A DNA stretch of 64,000 nt from contig NC_134850.1 in assembly GCF_965363235.1 (NCBI RefSeq), positions 37,382,602 through 37,446,601 on the forward strand, in the 5' to 3' direction. Every line of letters begins with the position of its first letter. The first letter of the stretch is position 1. Made by a program: the position numbers and the translations under genes. A model generated the notes under the pieces. It was given only the letters and a program-made list of their open reading frames with translations, was not told the DNA's origin and did not search any database. Source of the stretch: Mytilus galloprovincialis. Lineage: Eukaryota; Mollusca; Bivalvia; Mytilida; Mytilidae. Positions 1 to 11,934 of this stretch are shown in pieces.

Positions 1-1060
1 ATGATATTGAAGAATTCGCGTGAACAATTCCCTTTTTACAATTGCAATTCTGATAAATATTACGACCAGCACGTTGAAATCTAGTGTCTGTCAACCCATA
101 AACTATTGGATTAATTACGTTGTTCACCATGTATAATCTCATTCCAATTTGATACAATGAAAGTTTAGGGTTCTTCAAATTCGCTGAAATTGACGAGTCC
201 AGACCAACGACGAAAGACAAGATCACAAACGGCGCATGTGCTAAGACGAACGTAACTGTTATGATAAATAGAGTTTTAGTTGTTCGCACGGAAGCTCTTT
301 TAGCAATGATTTCTTGATCAAAAGAAGTTTCTTGTTCATTGTTTTGGTCCGATGACCGTCTAATATTGGTCACGATTGTAGATAAATGTATGGAAGGCTG
401 TCCTCGAAACAAATTATTTTGTCTCTGAAAAATCGTTTTGATGATCGAACTATATGCAAACGTTAGAAAAACAGTGACTGAAACGTACATTAATCCGACA
501 ATAGAAAAATATATCACAAAGCTGACAGTTTCATATTGGTCCTCGTGGTCAACACCACAAGCTATTAACGTGACATTTTCAACTACTATCACGTGATTTC
601 CATTTGTAAAAATTCGAGGTAAAGCGGCTACAGCTGAAATCAAAATACCAAAAACTGACAGTTTATCGGAAAGTTTTGCTGAGATCTGCCACTTCGACAA
701 AGGTTTACAAATTTTCAAATAACGTTCAATTGCAATTAGAACTATTAATACAATTGATAAATAATTCAAACAATAATCCAAATAACGATATGTCTTGCAA
801 GCAGCCTCGTTATAAAACCAGGAAAGTTTTAATAGGTACATTATCTCAAGTGGCATGTGTGTCATACAAACCATCAAATCCACAAAAGACAAGCTACGGA
901 CAAATACTCTATACGTTGATTCTTTGTAGAACTTTGTAAATATGAACAAAGCAGTGGAATTACCTATCACACCGGTAATAATAAGAACAAGTATATAGAT
1001 AACTGTTGGTATTTGTTGATTCATGTCTGCCACTTTAATCGAACTATAATTGCTGTACAT
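1..1060 (-). CDS. Rhodopsin-family (class A) GPCR, orphan; 3' end beyond the window
   Basis: One open reading frame of 353 codons runs on the minus strand from an ATG at 1060 and leaves the window at position 1 without a stop. Seven hydrophobic segments are readable, with class A hallmarks: GN in TM1 (33-34), Asp61 in TM2, Cys88 at the top of TM3, ERY (112-114) ending TM3, a Cys in the second extracellular loop, basic stretches before TM6, and NPIVY (317-321) in TM7. The TM6 CWxP motif is replaced by AHAP. An NYS glycosylation site lies in the short N-terminus. A good 3' splice site (TTTTCAG, exon from 1069) precedes the ATG, so an upstream exon exists and the true start could be there. It is a paralogue of the GPCR at 56750-57832 (shared MPLEI in TM2, INPIVYG-TDTRFQR versus TNPFIYG-TDNRFQR). 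Ligand unknown; the family resembles orphan peptide or amine receptors expanded in bivalves. Confidence 0.85.
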   Translation of the reverse strand, partial: MYSNYSSIKVADMNQQIPTVIYILVLIITGVIGNSTALFIFTKFYKESTYRVFVRSLSFVDLMVCMTHMPLEIMYLLKLSWFYNEAACKTYRYLDYCLNYLSIVLIVLIAIERYLKICKPLSKWQISAKLSDKLSVFGILISAVAALPRIFTNGNHVIVVENVTLIACGVDHEDQYETVSFVIYFSIVGLMYVSVTVFLTFAYSSIIKTIFQRQNNLFRGQPSIHLSTIVTNIRRSSDQNNEQETSFDQEIIAKRASVRTTKTLFIITVTFVLAHAPFVILSFVVGLDSSISANLKNPKLSLYQIGMRLYMVNNVINPIVYGLTDTRFQRAGRNIYQNCNCKKGIVHANSSIS

Positions 1061-3586
1061 CAGTTGTTCCTGAAAAGATAAAAGCAGATATAAAAGATGG
1101 TGAAGTTGGCATTGAATATTTTTTGTTAAAAAGAACCAGCGAGAAATACTTTTTACACACATATATATCTATTTTTTCCACATTATGCCTGAAAAACAAA
1201 TGATGACTTATCATCCAGTAATCCTTCCGAATATGATTGATATCAACAGAAGAAACACATAATACGCATGTACGCAGAAAAAACTGTCAAATGGCCCCTT
1301 TGTCCCAAATTTCAGTGTATAAAATAAACGATTCTGCTATGATTGTGCTTTATAGTACGGTGACCGAGTAAGGTAAAGTCGCTTATTTAAGGAGTTTAAT
1401 TGTCATTTGGACTATACGGCTATAAATCACAGTAGTGGTAGTTCAAAGCTTAAACTCAACATTTTGACATGTCGTCAAAAAATCGAACGGTGCAATTTTT
1501 GTGAAATTGGCTTTTGAGTACGTTAGTTGACTAAAACGAAAAATCGACATAGAAAAGTTTTGAGGTCTACATTGTAAAATTACATCCGTGATATGATTTC
1601 TGTTATTATATGCATTGTTGTTACACCTTTTTTTAACGATTTCAATTAAAGTTTAGCAAAATTAATCCGTTATTAAAGAGTTTATGTAAAAGATTAACAC
1701 TACGAATACCTTACATTTAAGGGAGAACGTTTTCATTCAATTTCATCATGCTTTTTAGCCCAAAATGTTGAATAATTAACATTTATATGATATTTCATAT
1801 ATTTGTATCTTTATTAATTAATAATATCAAATTCATTTATCTCAGAAGCATTATTTCAGCTTACCAAGCCAGACACAAGTCTTTACGTTCATATGACGGA
1901 GCTATTCGAATATCAAATACAGCCTCTTATAGATACATATACGCAATAGGGCTGTGCTGTATCACTTACATTCAAATACTGGGATATGTTCCATGAAGCA
2001 GTAAGCATTTTGCTGTCACATGTAAGAGCAGAACGAGGGGGAAATTGGTCACTTACTAGAGATCGTCATCTCAAATGTAACCTTATGTTTTTGTAACCAA
2101 CAGTACCAATTACTGAAGGTGGATGCCAGTTTACATACTCGATATGCTTCAACTTTCTGAGAATATTCGATCACCTTTTATAGATGGCTACTTTGCTTTA
2201 AGACAGACTACTGGACATTTTAACAGTACATGGACCGACATGGCAGCATAAAATACCATTATAAAACCCTCTAGGGAAACAGGTGGCACTATAGGCATAA
2301 CAAATCAAAAGTCTGCGCTTGTTAGATGGACCCTTACTAGACATTTCCTTGAATCCCTTAGTCGTGTAATGCTGAAAAGGGCTGGAATTGCTGCAAATTA
2401 TGCAAATTCACAAGAGGAAACGAAACCAACAGCAATGAAAAGAGATGAAGAACATGGTATTGCCATTATGAACCATCTGAATGAACCATGATTGATCCCT
2501 TTGGTATGAAATCCCATCCTCCATGTCTTGTCAATATTTCTTCTGGAATGCATGCTACAAGTGATATTTGTGGTTCTTTGCTTACAGCTGTCGAGGTAGG
2601 CTTGAACATGTCTTAACATTTTATCACTAGTGTTCTTTCTTTAGATCAGTCAAGGAGTTTTTATAGTCCAATATCAAAGTCAAAACTAAAAACATTTGAA
2701 AACATGACCACAAAAACAAACCTTGAATATAAATCTGCGGAAATACTTTCGTGTCATATAAATCCATAACTTGTTTTTAGACGTGTACTGATATTGACAA
2801 ATTGTGGAGATGATGTTACCATAGAAAATGAGCTGTCGCAGCCTGTAGGTCCCATTCCAATTTCCCTTTTTCAAGATGACGGTATCATGAGAAAATCATG
2901 CAAGTCGGATTTGGTGAAGCAATTAGAATCTGAAGTCTCTTGTGCACTTTCCCTTCCTTCCTTTGTACCAATACTCACAACTTACATCAGAGATGATATG
3001 ATATTGGTTCAATGTATTGATGTTAAGAAAGGTCAAACATTCGGTGACCTTGCAGCTAACTATAAAAAAATATGTCCAAATGAATTTCTATAGCGCACAA
3101 AGTAGCAGATTTTTTTTTTACCTCTACGACATGAACAACTCTATAAAGTCTGCCGAAAGGGAACGCCGCACTACAGCTTCAACCAAAGTGTATCAGATTA
3201 TTGAGGGGGGAAGTATTCCTGATTGGAAAACTTTGACAAATCCGCTATGATTCCACCTGATGTGAGCTTTACATAGCCAAATATTCTAAATTCCAAAAGT
3301 TATTTATACCATCACTGTTAATGGCCGTCTTCACTTGTTTAGCACTCAAGAGGAGGCCGATTCTTAATGCCATAAACTTTGACACGAAGTTTAGGGAAAT
3401 GTGAAAGAGCGAAAGAACAATCATAACAACCTCTAATACAAATGTGATTGTTCTGTGTGTTCACTACAGTACTATAAATATATGACAAATACAAGCTAGT
3501 TGTTGGTGCAGATGGAGACCATTCACTAACTGTGTGTCTGTCTTTCCCTAAAAATTTGTTAACTATTGCCTGCTGTACATGCAATT

Positions 3587-3735
3587 TTGTTCCTCAATGC
3601 TCTTCAACTTCGTACTTTATTTGGCCTTTTTAACATTTTTTAATTCGAGCGTCACTGATGAGTCTTTTATAGACGAAACGCTCGTCTGGTGTATATGCCA
3701 AATTTAGTCCTGGTACCTATGATGAGTTTATTTAC
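3587..3735 (+). repeat. Hammerhead-bearing (retrozyme-like) repeat fragment
   Basis: This is a partial copy of the about 362-bp unit seen in tandem at 50050-50955, starting in its TTCCTCAATGCTCTTCAAC block and ending in the GATGAGTTTATTT block. It splits the decayed protein region exactly between the residues ...LPAVHA and TGCDTTS..., so its boundaries as an insertion can be read directly. It contains a complete ribozyme core. Confidence 0.75.
3649..3693 (+). ncRNA. Type I hammerhead ribozyme motif
   Basis: All conserved core elements are present in order: CTGATGA, a stem II hairpin (GTCT/AGAC), GAAA, a very short stem III with tetraloop, and the GTC cleavage triplet. Six base pairs (some G-U) form stem I between GCGTCA and TGGTGT. 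The 2-bp stem III is typical of hammerheads in metazoan retrozymes and Penelope-like elements, which cleave best as dimers; alone it is expected to be weak. Confidence 0.7.
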
Positions 3736-4881
3736 CGGATGCGACACAACTTCGTCTCTGTTTTGAGTAGGTATACAAACTGTCTACAAGACTTCGAAGG
3801 ACACGCACGACTATTTCAGTGGTTTTTTTTAGGGTTTCGGTTATATTGAAAAAGATGAAGCCCTTGTTTGGCCATGACATATAAGTTCAAAGTTTTCAGA
3901 TAAATCTCTTTAAAACCATTCCATCATAATAACTATTCAAGCTTGTCACCAGTTAAGATGTAAGTTTAGTCCGGTTACCTCCCTGTGAGACGGCACTAAA
4001 ACAGCATGTTATACGTACTTCGTTTCAAACTAAAGACCACATTACACATTGCTAAACCCCTATCCGGTCACCTTTAGAGTACGGTTGTCGGGAGTTAAAT
4101 GATTCATTACACCCCGTGTATTTAAAAGAGCTTTGTCAGCAGAATTCTTGTAGGATCTTGTGTTTTCATTGAAGGGAAAATCTCCATGTAAAAAAGTCAT
4201 TTGTTTGTTCACAACAAAACCTTACATGTAAAGGATCAGAATTATGTAGAAAATTCAAATCATGTTCCGTGACAGATGAACTAGAAGATACTCTTGGCAT
4301 AATTCTGTTGTATGGATCTCTTTGATTGGATTCTTGAATTGTAAACTGTTTTCGAGGTATTGAGTGCTTTTCAGTTTTACCGAATTACATGAATGAGCTT
4401 ATGCTAAAAACGCATTCATGATAGTAGGCTTCAGATAAAAATAATATTTATGATTTTATTGATGAGGTTGAATGTCAGCCGGCAAGGTAACTAGTGTACC
4501 TTTAACAGAATATGTGTTGATCTTGTATAACCGAACAAATGATTGAAAAACGCCTATTTCAAAAATAAATCGATTTATTCAAAACAAAAATAAATTTTCG
4601 AGATAATTCATTGTTAATTGATTTGAAAAAATGTCTGTATCTGAAATTCAACATAAATTGTTGTATATATCTTCAAATTTTGAAAGTATGGAAGAAAACA
4701 AATAAAAACAGAATTTGATTTTGACCTTATTTTATGCAAAACTTTTACCACATTTCTTTTTGACGACATTGATATTTCAATAGTACTCATTTTTCCGAAT
4801 CCAATGATATAAATTATATAGCCATATAGTATGTTTGACGATTAAATCTTAAAAATATTGGGTCTGGTCACCGTACTATTA

Positions 4882-7172
4882 TAGGGTGCTTATTAAAATA
4901 TCTTATTCTTTTTAGAATTTGTTAATCTTATTGCGTTTTATATTTTTGTAATTTATCGATAGACTATGGAGACTTTGAATATCAATAGATACATTATAGA
5001 AAAAAATGCGAAGAATTGTATCATAATACATTTTTGGTTTCATTTGGGAGATTTGGCCTAGAGATTTTTTTAATAAATCATCACTTGCATGCTGTATAAA
5101 ATATATTGTTAATAGAATATATACTGATGTCTTAGTATAAGATCGTCATCATCATATATCAGCCCCCTTTCCTCCACTGAAATCTCTACATAAAATGTAT
5201 AATACCATGCACATTTACACAAGAATACATTAAATAAATCATACCTGATGTATGTTGAAATTTTGAATGGTAACCATATACTCTTCCTCCATAGTAAAAT
5301 TCATGTATTCATCTACTGACCATCGGATGTGTATTCCATTCAATACCTTTTCGTGATACCCGGATTTGATTATAGTCAGGTAATTATTGTTTTGCTACTT
5401 ATTTCTAGTGGTTTAGATAAATTGCAATCACCTCCCACTATAACTACATAAATGATCACAAAGTTACTAGTTGAAGGTCAAGTTAAGATTTTGTTTTATA
5501 ATTCTTATCTTTATCAGTCACCTGTTCGAATAAAATTTTAATTAGTTGGTGATTGTTGACAGCTGTATTGACATGTTTTTGTGTCATGTCATCAGAGCAC
5601 CTTCTGTGTCATGTCATTGTTATCATTATAAGGCTTAATTTATAATTAAGCAGGACAAGTGATTTTATGTATTAAAAGTTCAATGTACTGATATCATACA
5701 CTTGAATTAATGACCACTACTAAAAAGTAAAATCACAAAAATACTGAACTTAGAGGAAAATCAATTCGGAAAGTCCATAATCACATGGCAAAATCAAATA
5801 ATAAAACGGATCAAAAACGAATGGACAAGAACTGTCATATTCCTGACTTGGTACAGGCATTTTCAAATGTTTTTTATAGCGCTAACCCTCTTACTTTGAT
5901 GACAGTCTCATCAATTTCCGTTATATGCGTTAACTAAACAGACACTTCTTAAGAATATTCATCTGCTTTATTGTTTAATTGATAAATAAAATTATCACTT
6001 GGTTGCAATGCATTACTGTGACTTTCCAGTGAAATAAAAACCAACAATTTCACACTTCACTCCTCTAAAGACATACAATAATGGTCTTGTCAACGTTGCA
6101 TTAAAGCAAAATGGGAATGCGTAGGTAAAATATAGTTCTTTACATTTTCTATATAACTGTTATTAAAAGCCCTTAACTTGTCAATGTAATAAAAAGAATA
6201 ACTAATCAAAGACTTTATCGAAAAATATTGAACTCGTGACCAAATAACACTGAAAGTTAACTCATGCGTTTCGCTCTTTCTTGAATTAATGTGTTGTTCG
6301 GTTACTCGTTGAATATATTTTTATATTTGAATTCTTTGATTATTAATTCTATAGATACCACTTGTTTCATGCAGGACTATGTTTTTTAATCAAAATTGCA
6401 AAGTCATATACAGTTAGGGTATGAAGTAAATGTTGGAAAGAGATGCATAATTCTATTTTTATAAAAATATTCATTTTAATACATTCAATTTTTAGGTTTA
6501 AGGGTTTATGATAAAAAGTTCACATCAAACAATTTTTTAGTCTTTAATTTTATGTTGTTTTTTTTACATGTACATAATGTATTACTAATTTTAGGAGCCC
6601 AGTCATGCACATTGATTCATAGTTTGTTCTTATAGTGATCTACGACTGTCCCAAATAAAAAAATGGGAATAGTTGGGGCTTTCAAACATGTTAAAACCAC
6701 TCAAGTCACATTTTGACATGCCTGTTCCAAGTAACCTGTAATCCTGTGGTATTCTTCTGCCATTACTGTTTTTCTCTCAATGTTTTAGTAAACATAAAAG
6801 TCACATTTTGACATGCCTGTTCCAAGTAACCTGTAATCCTGTGATATTCTTCTGCCATTACTGTTTTTCTCTCAATGTTTTAGTAAACATAAAGTCGCTG
6901 TCCTATGGTGGAAAACATTTGTACTTTTGTAAGGGTTGTTGTCATTTTGTCATTATACTTTATATCATTCTTTTATTTTAAACAAGAATGAATTCGTGAA
7001 AAAAAACCTCACATTCTCCTCTTTCAAATACTTTACATGATAATCGAAGAAGCGTTTGTATGGTTTATATTTCAGACAAGGTAATTTTAAATTAGGTTCG
7101 ACTTTATCTTATCATACTTACCACTTACATGTACCTGTTCATTTGTTGTTTAGGACAATATTGGACGCAACT
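4882..7172. other. Intergenic, repeats only
   Basis: No credible gene is seen. About 5725-5945 is a minus-strand copy of an interspersed repeat (the one running plus at 45880-46110 and 51800-52000, with the block GACTGTCATACAAGTG). A 95-bp tandem duplication lies at 6705-6894. The rest is AT-rich unique-looking sequence. Confidence 0.6.
6705..6894. repeat. 95-bp tandem duplication, two near-identical units
   Basis: The unit beginning GTCACATTTTGACATGCC at 6705 repeats at 6800 with essentially one substitution (GTGGTATTC versus GTGATATTC), indicating a recent duplication. No coding content. Confidence 0.9.
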
Positions 7173-9459
7173 ATGTCTAATTTTCTAATATTCCTTGGAG
7201 GTGTTATAATTTCATTAATAACCTTAAGCCATGCAGAAAATACTGCCGAAGAAATCGCTGAAATTTTGCGTCGTCTTGGTGAGTAAACTAAATTTATTGT
7301 TTTGATATTATACTCTAAATATTTGACTTTCGAATATATGATCTATTAATATGAAGATAAATGTAAATTAAACGTCCAGCGGTATATTAAATACATTGTC
7401 AGGACAGGGACATATCAATGTCTTGTCAACATTTGACCCTGATTTTTACCAAATTGTCATACTGAGTCGCATTTTAAGGTGATAGTTTACAAGGTAACTG
7501 ACAACTGGAAGACTTGTCACCCTACCAGGACACATTATTCGGACACTGAGTCGACCACTCTTTGCTCTTACTTTTTGATGCCACAAGCTTAGCGGAGAGG
7601 CAACAAATATCAATTTCAAAGTCTTTCGTTCGACATGGCCGGAATTCTAACCCACGACGCTTCTGCACTCGAGGCGACCCCACTAGCACAAGACCAAAAT
7701 GTACTATACTTTTCAAGATACATTTATTTTCTAAATGAATTGAAGAATTTGAAATAAAAATTACATAACCCTTAAATAATGCTCAAAGATTTTCACACAA
7801 ATTAAGTGTATTTTAACATTTTGTTTATCAGATGTGAATTGATCATTACAAAAATTCAAATGTTACTAAAAAATGAAATTGTCAAAGAGTTTTGTTTTAG
7901 ATATACAAAGAAAGAATTAAAAATAACATCGTTATGCAAATGAATTATTGAATTCAGTTGATGTGTGTTTGATTATTCTTTGATAACAATCTTCTAAGGC
8001 ATATGCTATACTTCGATAAACAGCAATTGTTCTTATAGCCATGCAAGTTGCTGTCACGTGTATTTGATAGACTTCCCGGACAAATACTCAAAGCCTTAAT
8101 AAAAAAATACACTTACAACAAAGTTATGTCAAATGCTGTATTTTTCTTATAGAATATGTTGAAAGCAAAGTTAAGACTCTTGAAGCAGAAAATGAAATAC
8201 TGAGGGATGAAAATATAAACATCAAACACATTATAAAGGAATATATTCTGCTACATGACCGGACAGATGGAGTTAGAGATAATTATGTTAATTTCCTTTC
8301 TTCAAATGACCAATCAAATCATACCGAAATCAATAAGGAAAATGCTACAAAAGACGAGACCAGTAATTATTATAGAACACAATTCGCTTCCAAGGAAACC
8401 GACAGAGCTTGGATCATCAAGCGATTGCTAATAGATAGTAAGTTTTAATGACAAATTGATTCTGTTAAAGTATGAAGTTTCGCAAAAAAGGTCACGGGAG
8501 ACATTGAATAAACTATGTTCGCAAAAAATTGTTTCCGATGAGTAACATTAAAAAAAACATACAGAGTATAAAATATCTTGTAAAATATTTCAACAGCCAA
8601 TAGAAACATATAACTTTCTTACAAACAGTGTTTACTTTCTTAAGGGTTGTATACAGATGTGTAATCAAAGACAGAAATACACGATCTATAAAAAATCTAA
8701 CAAAAGGTTATGAAATTACTTAAAGAAGCATCCATTACTATTATTAAATATTTTGCTACAATAATGAAAACACTATCACTATCAAGTTTTTATTTTATCT
8801 ACATGTGCACGTTAGAGTGGAAATAAAACGTATGTCATCATGAATGTTTAAATACAATTTGAAATAAAGGTTAATTTTAGAACGACGCGAGATTGCTGTT
8901 AGCCAATCAAAATATCGTATAATAATAAAACATACATCTTACATTATTTAATGACAATGAAATCTCTTTTGAAAATCATTTCAATACTTGCATTTAAAGA
9001 TTTATTTTTTGTATTGCCTCAGCACCGACACCACCAACACCACCAATGAAAGTCGCCTTTGCAGCTGGTCTTTCAACGACTATTAACAGTCTAGGATCAC
9101 ACCAAGCTATCGAATATGATGAAGTTATTACGAATGAAGGAAATGCATATGACGCCCGCCATGGACACTTCACTGCGCCAATGAAAGGGATGTATTTAAT
9201 ATCAGCTACCATAACAGCAGCAGAAGGAAAGTACGTTGCACTTGAGTTGGTAAAGAATGGGCAGAGAACTGCTATCATGTATGCTGATTCTCGATCAGCT
9301 GGTCATTATTCGTCACAAAGTAGAACATTGCCATACGTTCTTGAGCAGGGTGATATGGTTTGGTTACGTACGTTCCCTGGTTATAATGGTCATAAACTTG
9401 ATGGATCAACACACTCATTTTATAATTGTTTTGCAGCTGTTCTTCTTTTCCCGATGTGA
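7173..9459 (+). CDS. C1q-domain-containing protein (gene A), 3 exons, 275 aa
   Basis: Exons 7173-7278, 8153-8437 and 9023-9459, with GT..AG junctions (gtgagt, gtaagt; cttatag, gcctcag), all phase 1, joining into an uninterrupted 275-aa frame. Residues 1-21 (MSNFLIFLGGVIISL...SHA) are a signal peptide, followed by an acidic segment ending LRRLG. Exon 2 is Glu/Lys-rich with a coiled coil (about 36-60), a hydrophilic spacer and a terminal IIKRLL motif. Exon 3 starts with a Thr/Pro linker (TPTPPTPP) and encodes the C1q jelly-roll head: AFAAGLS, ITNEGNAYDARHGHFTAP, GMYLIS, LELVKNG, VLEQGDMVWLRT, FYNCFAAVLLFP. AATAAA follows at 9473-9478. It is a secreted, probably trimer-forming protein of the expanded bivalve C1qDC family (pattern recognition or lectin-like role by family). 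The upstream ATG at 7056 is less likely because gene A then loses the conserved 106-nt first exon. Confidence 0.9.
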
Positions 9460-9556
9460 ATGGTTAGGCAAAAATAAATATCTTTGTACTTTATTCTTCA
9501 TAACATTAGTATAGTTATGAAGCAATCGATGAAATATAATAACCTGAATAAATGTA

Positions 9557-10601
9557 CAGTTGGGTGCAGACCAAGCATTACATAAAGTAAACGCAAGTTA
9601 ACGTGGCGTGCACATATTTCGTTAGTTGACTTTAAATTTCGCGTTTACTAGTAAACGCCCGTTTACTTTATTTACGTTAACGCGGTCAAAATGGAAATTT
9701 ATAATGTCTACTCGAGTAAACGCGCGTTTACTCTGTGTCCGTTTAGTCAGTAGTAAACGGCCGTTTACTTCAGATTTCACTAGTTTAATTTTACGTGCAC
9801 GTAAAAGTAAACGGGCGTTTACTACAGATTTTTTAATTGTATTTTTACATGCACTTGAGAGTAGACGCGCGTTTACTTTTCGCGTTAACTAATTGTGTAT
9901 ATTATAAAATAATTGTCGGATGCATTTGTACATTTATTTACGTTGTTGAAATGACTTAATATTTTACGTATATGTGTTTTGAACCTTAACAATCAAAAAT
10001 ACTTTTTATTAGAAATAATAACAATTATTAATTGCAAAAAAAGTCAGTTTCAAAAACTTTCAACAGCGGATTTTCTATTTTTCTGTTCAAAATTTACATG
10101 TACAAATATCGACTCACAATTAAACTGGCATATTTAAAAAAAAAAATCAATAAATTAATTAAAGAAGTGTCATTTAATTAAATGCAATCGTCAATATGTT
10201 GATCGAAAATGGACAGATGGATATTTTGATGTACCTTATCATGTGATATATTAGGTCAGTGTATCAAGGATACGAGTACAATCTACGTTACGCGCGTTTA
10301 CTACAAACAGTAAACGGGCGTTTACTTTTTTTTACAAAAATAGAAGATACGCCTTTTTCGCGTTAACGCGACGAAACGAGAAAGTAAACGCCCGTTTACT
10401 TTTTACAAAATTAGAAGACACGCGGTTTTCGCGTTAACGCGGAGGTAAACGCGAAAGTAAACGCCCGTTTTCTATTTATGTCTACTAAAATTTCGTAGTT
10501 AACGCAGAGTTAACGCGGCGTTTACATGAAGTGCACGCGAGTAAACGCCGCGTCAACTTTTTAGGCCCGTTTACATGTAATGCTTGGTCTGCACCCAACT
10601 G
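9557..10601. mobile_element. Non-autonomous DNA element with palindrome arrays at both ends (1045 bp)
   Basis: Perfect 27-bp terminal inverted repeats begin CAGTTGGGTGCAGACC at 9557 and mirror this at 10601. TA lies immediately outside both ends (9555-9556, 10602-10603), as for Tc1/mariner-type insertion. The outer thirds are filled with 18-bp palindromes of the form AGTAAACG-SS-CGTTTACT (near 9650, 9714, 9753, 9806, 9864, 10312, 10383, 10455) mixed with GTTAACGCG blocks. The middle (about 9900-10270) is plain AT-rich DNA. There is no transposase; open frames here are by-products of the repeats. Confidence 0.85.
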
Positions 10602-10649
10602 TATCACAATTGTTGTTGGTTTGACCATTCAATAGTTAAATGGTATGAA

Positions 10650-11160
10650 TTCTTTCAATCTAGTACTGGATGATTAAACGCACGTATGGCGTACAAAATT
10701 TAAAGTCTGGTATGACTCGATGATGACCTTATTAGTTATCCGTTGTTATTCTGTGGTTAAAATATCGAAATGTACTTTATAAACTCATCATAGATACATT
10801 TGTACCAGGACAGAATTTGTATTTATGCCACACTATTATATTAATCATCTGTATTTCTGTATTTGGTATTTTTGCATTTTTAGTACTGTCATGTAATGTT
10901 GTCATTTTAGCGAATATATCTAACAAGCGTGGAGGTATGGTTAGTCATAAAACCAGGTTCAACCAACCATATAGTTTCTTTGATGTTGCACTTCGGTGTT
11001 CTGTTGTTTCGTTGTTTTTCTCTTGTGGTTTGGTTGGTGTGTTTCTCTCGGTTTTAGTTTGTAACGATGATTTGTTTTTTCTATCAATCTATTAATGACT
11101 TTTGAATAGCGGTATATAACTGTTGTCTTTATTTATCATCACCTGATGTGTGATAAGTTT
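10650..11160. repeat. Interspersed mussel repeats (hammerhead-family fragments plus a TAACCCGGATTTG family)
   Basis: About 10665-10740 matches the post-ribozyme part of the hammerhead repeat in plus orientation (GGCGTACAAAATTT) and about 10780-10835 matches it in minus, both truncated and without a ribozyme core. About 10860-11160 belongs to a family with blocks CGGTTTTAGTTTGTAAC and AACTGTTGTCTTTATTTAT, also present near 13560, 24200, 24655 and 32515. The 92-codon open frame here (10817-11095) lies inside the repeat. Confidence 0.7.
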
Positions 11161-11689
11161 TGACATGGTCTTCTGGAGGAAAATCTTCTATTTTGCATGT
11201 TTTAATTCAAATATAATATATCATTATTTTGGAAAAGATAAACTTCAATGAGATAGCAACCCAAACGAAAAGATATACTTGTAATTAAAAAGAAATGTCA
11301 AGGGGAACATCCAGTCTTCTTCGACGTCTTAAAAGGTGTCAATTTTACAGAAAATATTAAGAATTTGCAAGTAACAGCAAATTCTCGCGTGAACTCTAAA
11401 AAAAAGTAATTTTTCGCTTGTTTACATGACTTGTTGCCCATTTCGATAAAGCACTTGTGTCAAAGATGATCATAGATTATATATATATTTTTCTCTTCGT
11501 TGGCATATTTGCATCCTTTTGTGTTCGTTCATGTTGTTGCATTTACGCTTTTGAGCAAATCGAATGATATTCCGCAGAAAAAACGAAATACACCAATTAT
11601 TTTCAAATTGTAAGTAAATGTGTATGTTTCAATTAATTTTTTCTTGTCGTTCCTATGTCCAAAATTTCAAAAACGTATTTTAATTTCAA

Positions 11690-11870
11690 ACTTTTTTTTT
11701 ATCGTCATCAGAAAATGTGGAACATGAACCAATTGTTTAAACTCTTGGTTAAATCCAACTGATTGGGAAAACACACTTTCCAATCAGATATTGTTTACTG
11801 CATCTATAGAAGAAATGATGTTACTCGTCAAATCAGATGTCGTCAACAAGAAAACGTGGATCATTGAATT
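11690..11870 (-). pseudogene. Exon-like fragment, DLTKSLNNWF family, degenerate
   Basis: Minus-strand reading gives KQYLIGKCVF followed, after a frame change, by DLTKSLNNWFMF. It is homologous to the open copy at 13654-13890 and to 23150-23310. The protein family is not recognised. Confidence 0.4.
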
Positions 11871-11934
11871 AGATCTTAGATTTGACGAAAAAAAGATTAT
11901 ATGTTACATTATACTTTATCCTGCCAGGGGCGTA

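Larger units (their letters stand above)
2100..4175 (+). pseudogene. Decayed copy of a multicopy invertebrate PIN-like/Cys-rich protein
   Basis: Translating the plus strand in shifting frames gives a collinear series of segments I recognise from uncharacterised, highly multicopy predicted proteins of cnidarians and molluscs: RQTTGHFNSTWTDMA (about 2200), MKRDEEHGIAIMNHLNE (about 2440), a 100-residue open stretch at 2794-3093 (GDDVTIENELSQPVGPIP, DDGIMRKSCKSDL, LPSFVPILTTYIRDDM), AERERRTT...VYQIIEGGSIPDW (about 3150), a DTDVLVL-like block (about 3440), LPAVHA (about 3570), TGCDTTSSLF (about 3738) and ALKQHVIRTSFQTK (about 4000). The usual protein is believed to have a PIN/XPG-like nuclease core and a C-terminal Cys-rich region. 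This copy has many interruptions and cannot be functional. Because it sits between inverted repeats it may be the element's own gene. The family identity is from memory and unnamed. Confidence 0.6.
1353..4878. mobile_element. Old TIR-bounded DNA transposon-like element (3.5 kb)
   Basis: A 13-bp perfect terminal inverted repeat, TAGTACGGTGACC, begins at 1353 and ends at 4878. Similarity between the two ends continues inward for about 70 bp (both carry a degenerate TTTAAT-GTCA block followed by ACTATA-GGCTATA). The ends are flanked by TTA on both sides (1350-1352 and 4879-4881), consistent with a 3-bp target duplication as made by PIF/Harbinger-type elements. The interior holds a decayed protein-coding region (2100-4175) and a hammerhead-bearing repeat inserted into it. 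No known transposase is recognisable. Superfamily assignment rests only on the TSD and is uncertain. Confidence 0.6.

Noticed and set aside
2794-3093. 99-codon frame as a stand-alone small gene
   Set aside because: It is only the best-preserved stretch of a longer decayed protein copy that continues on both sides in other frames.
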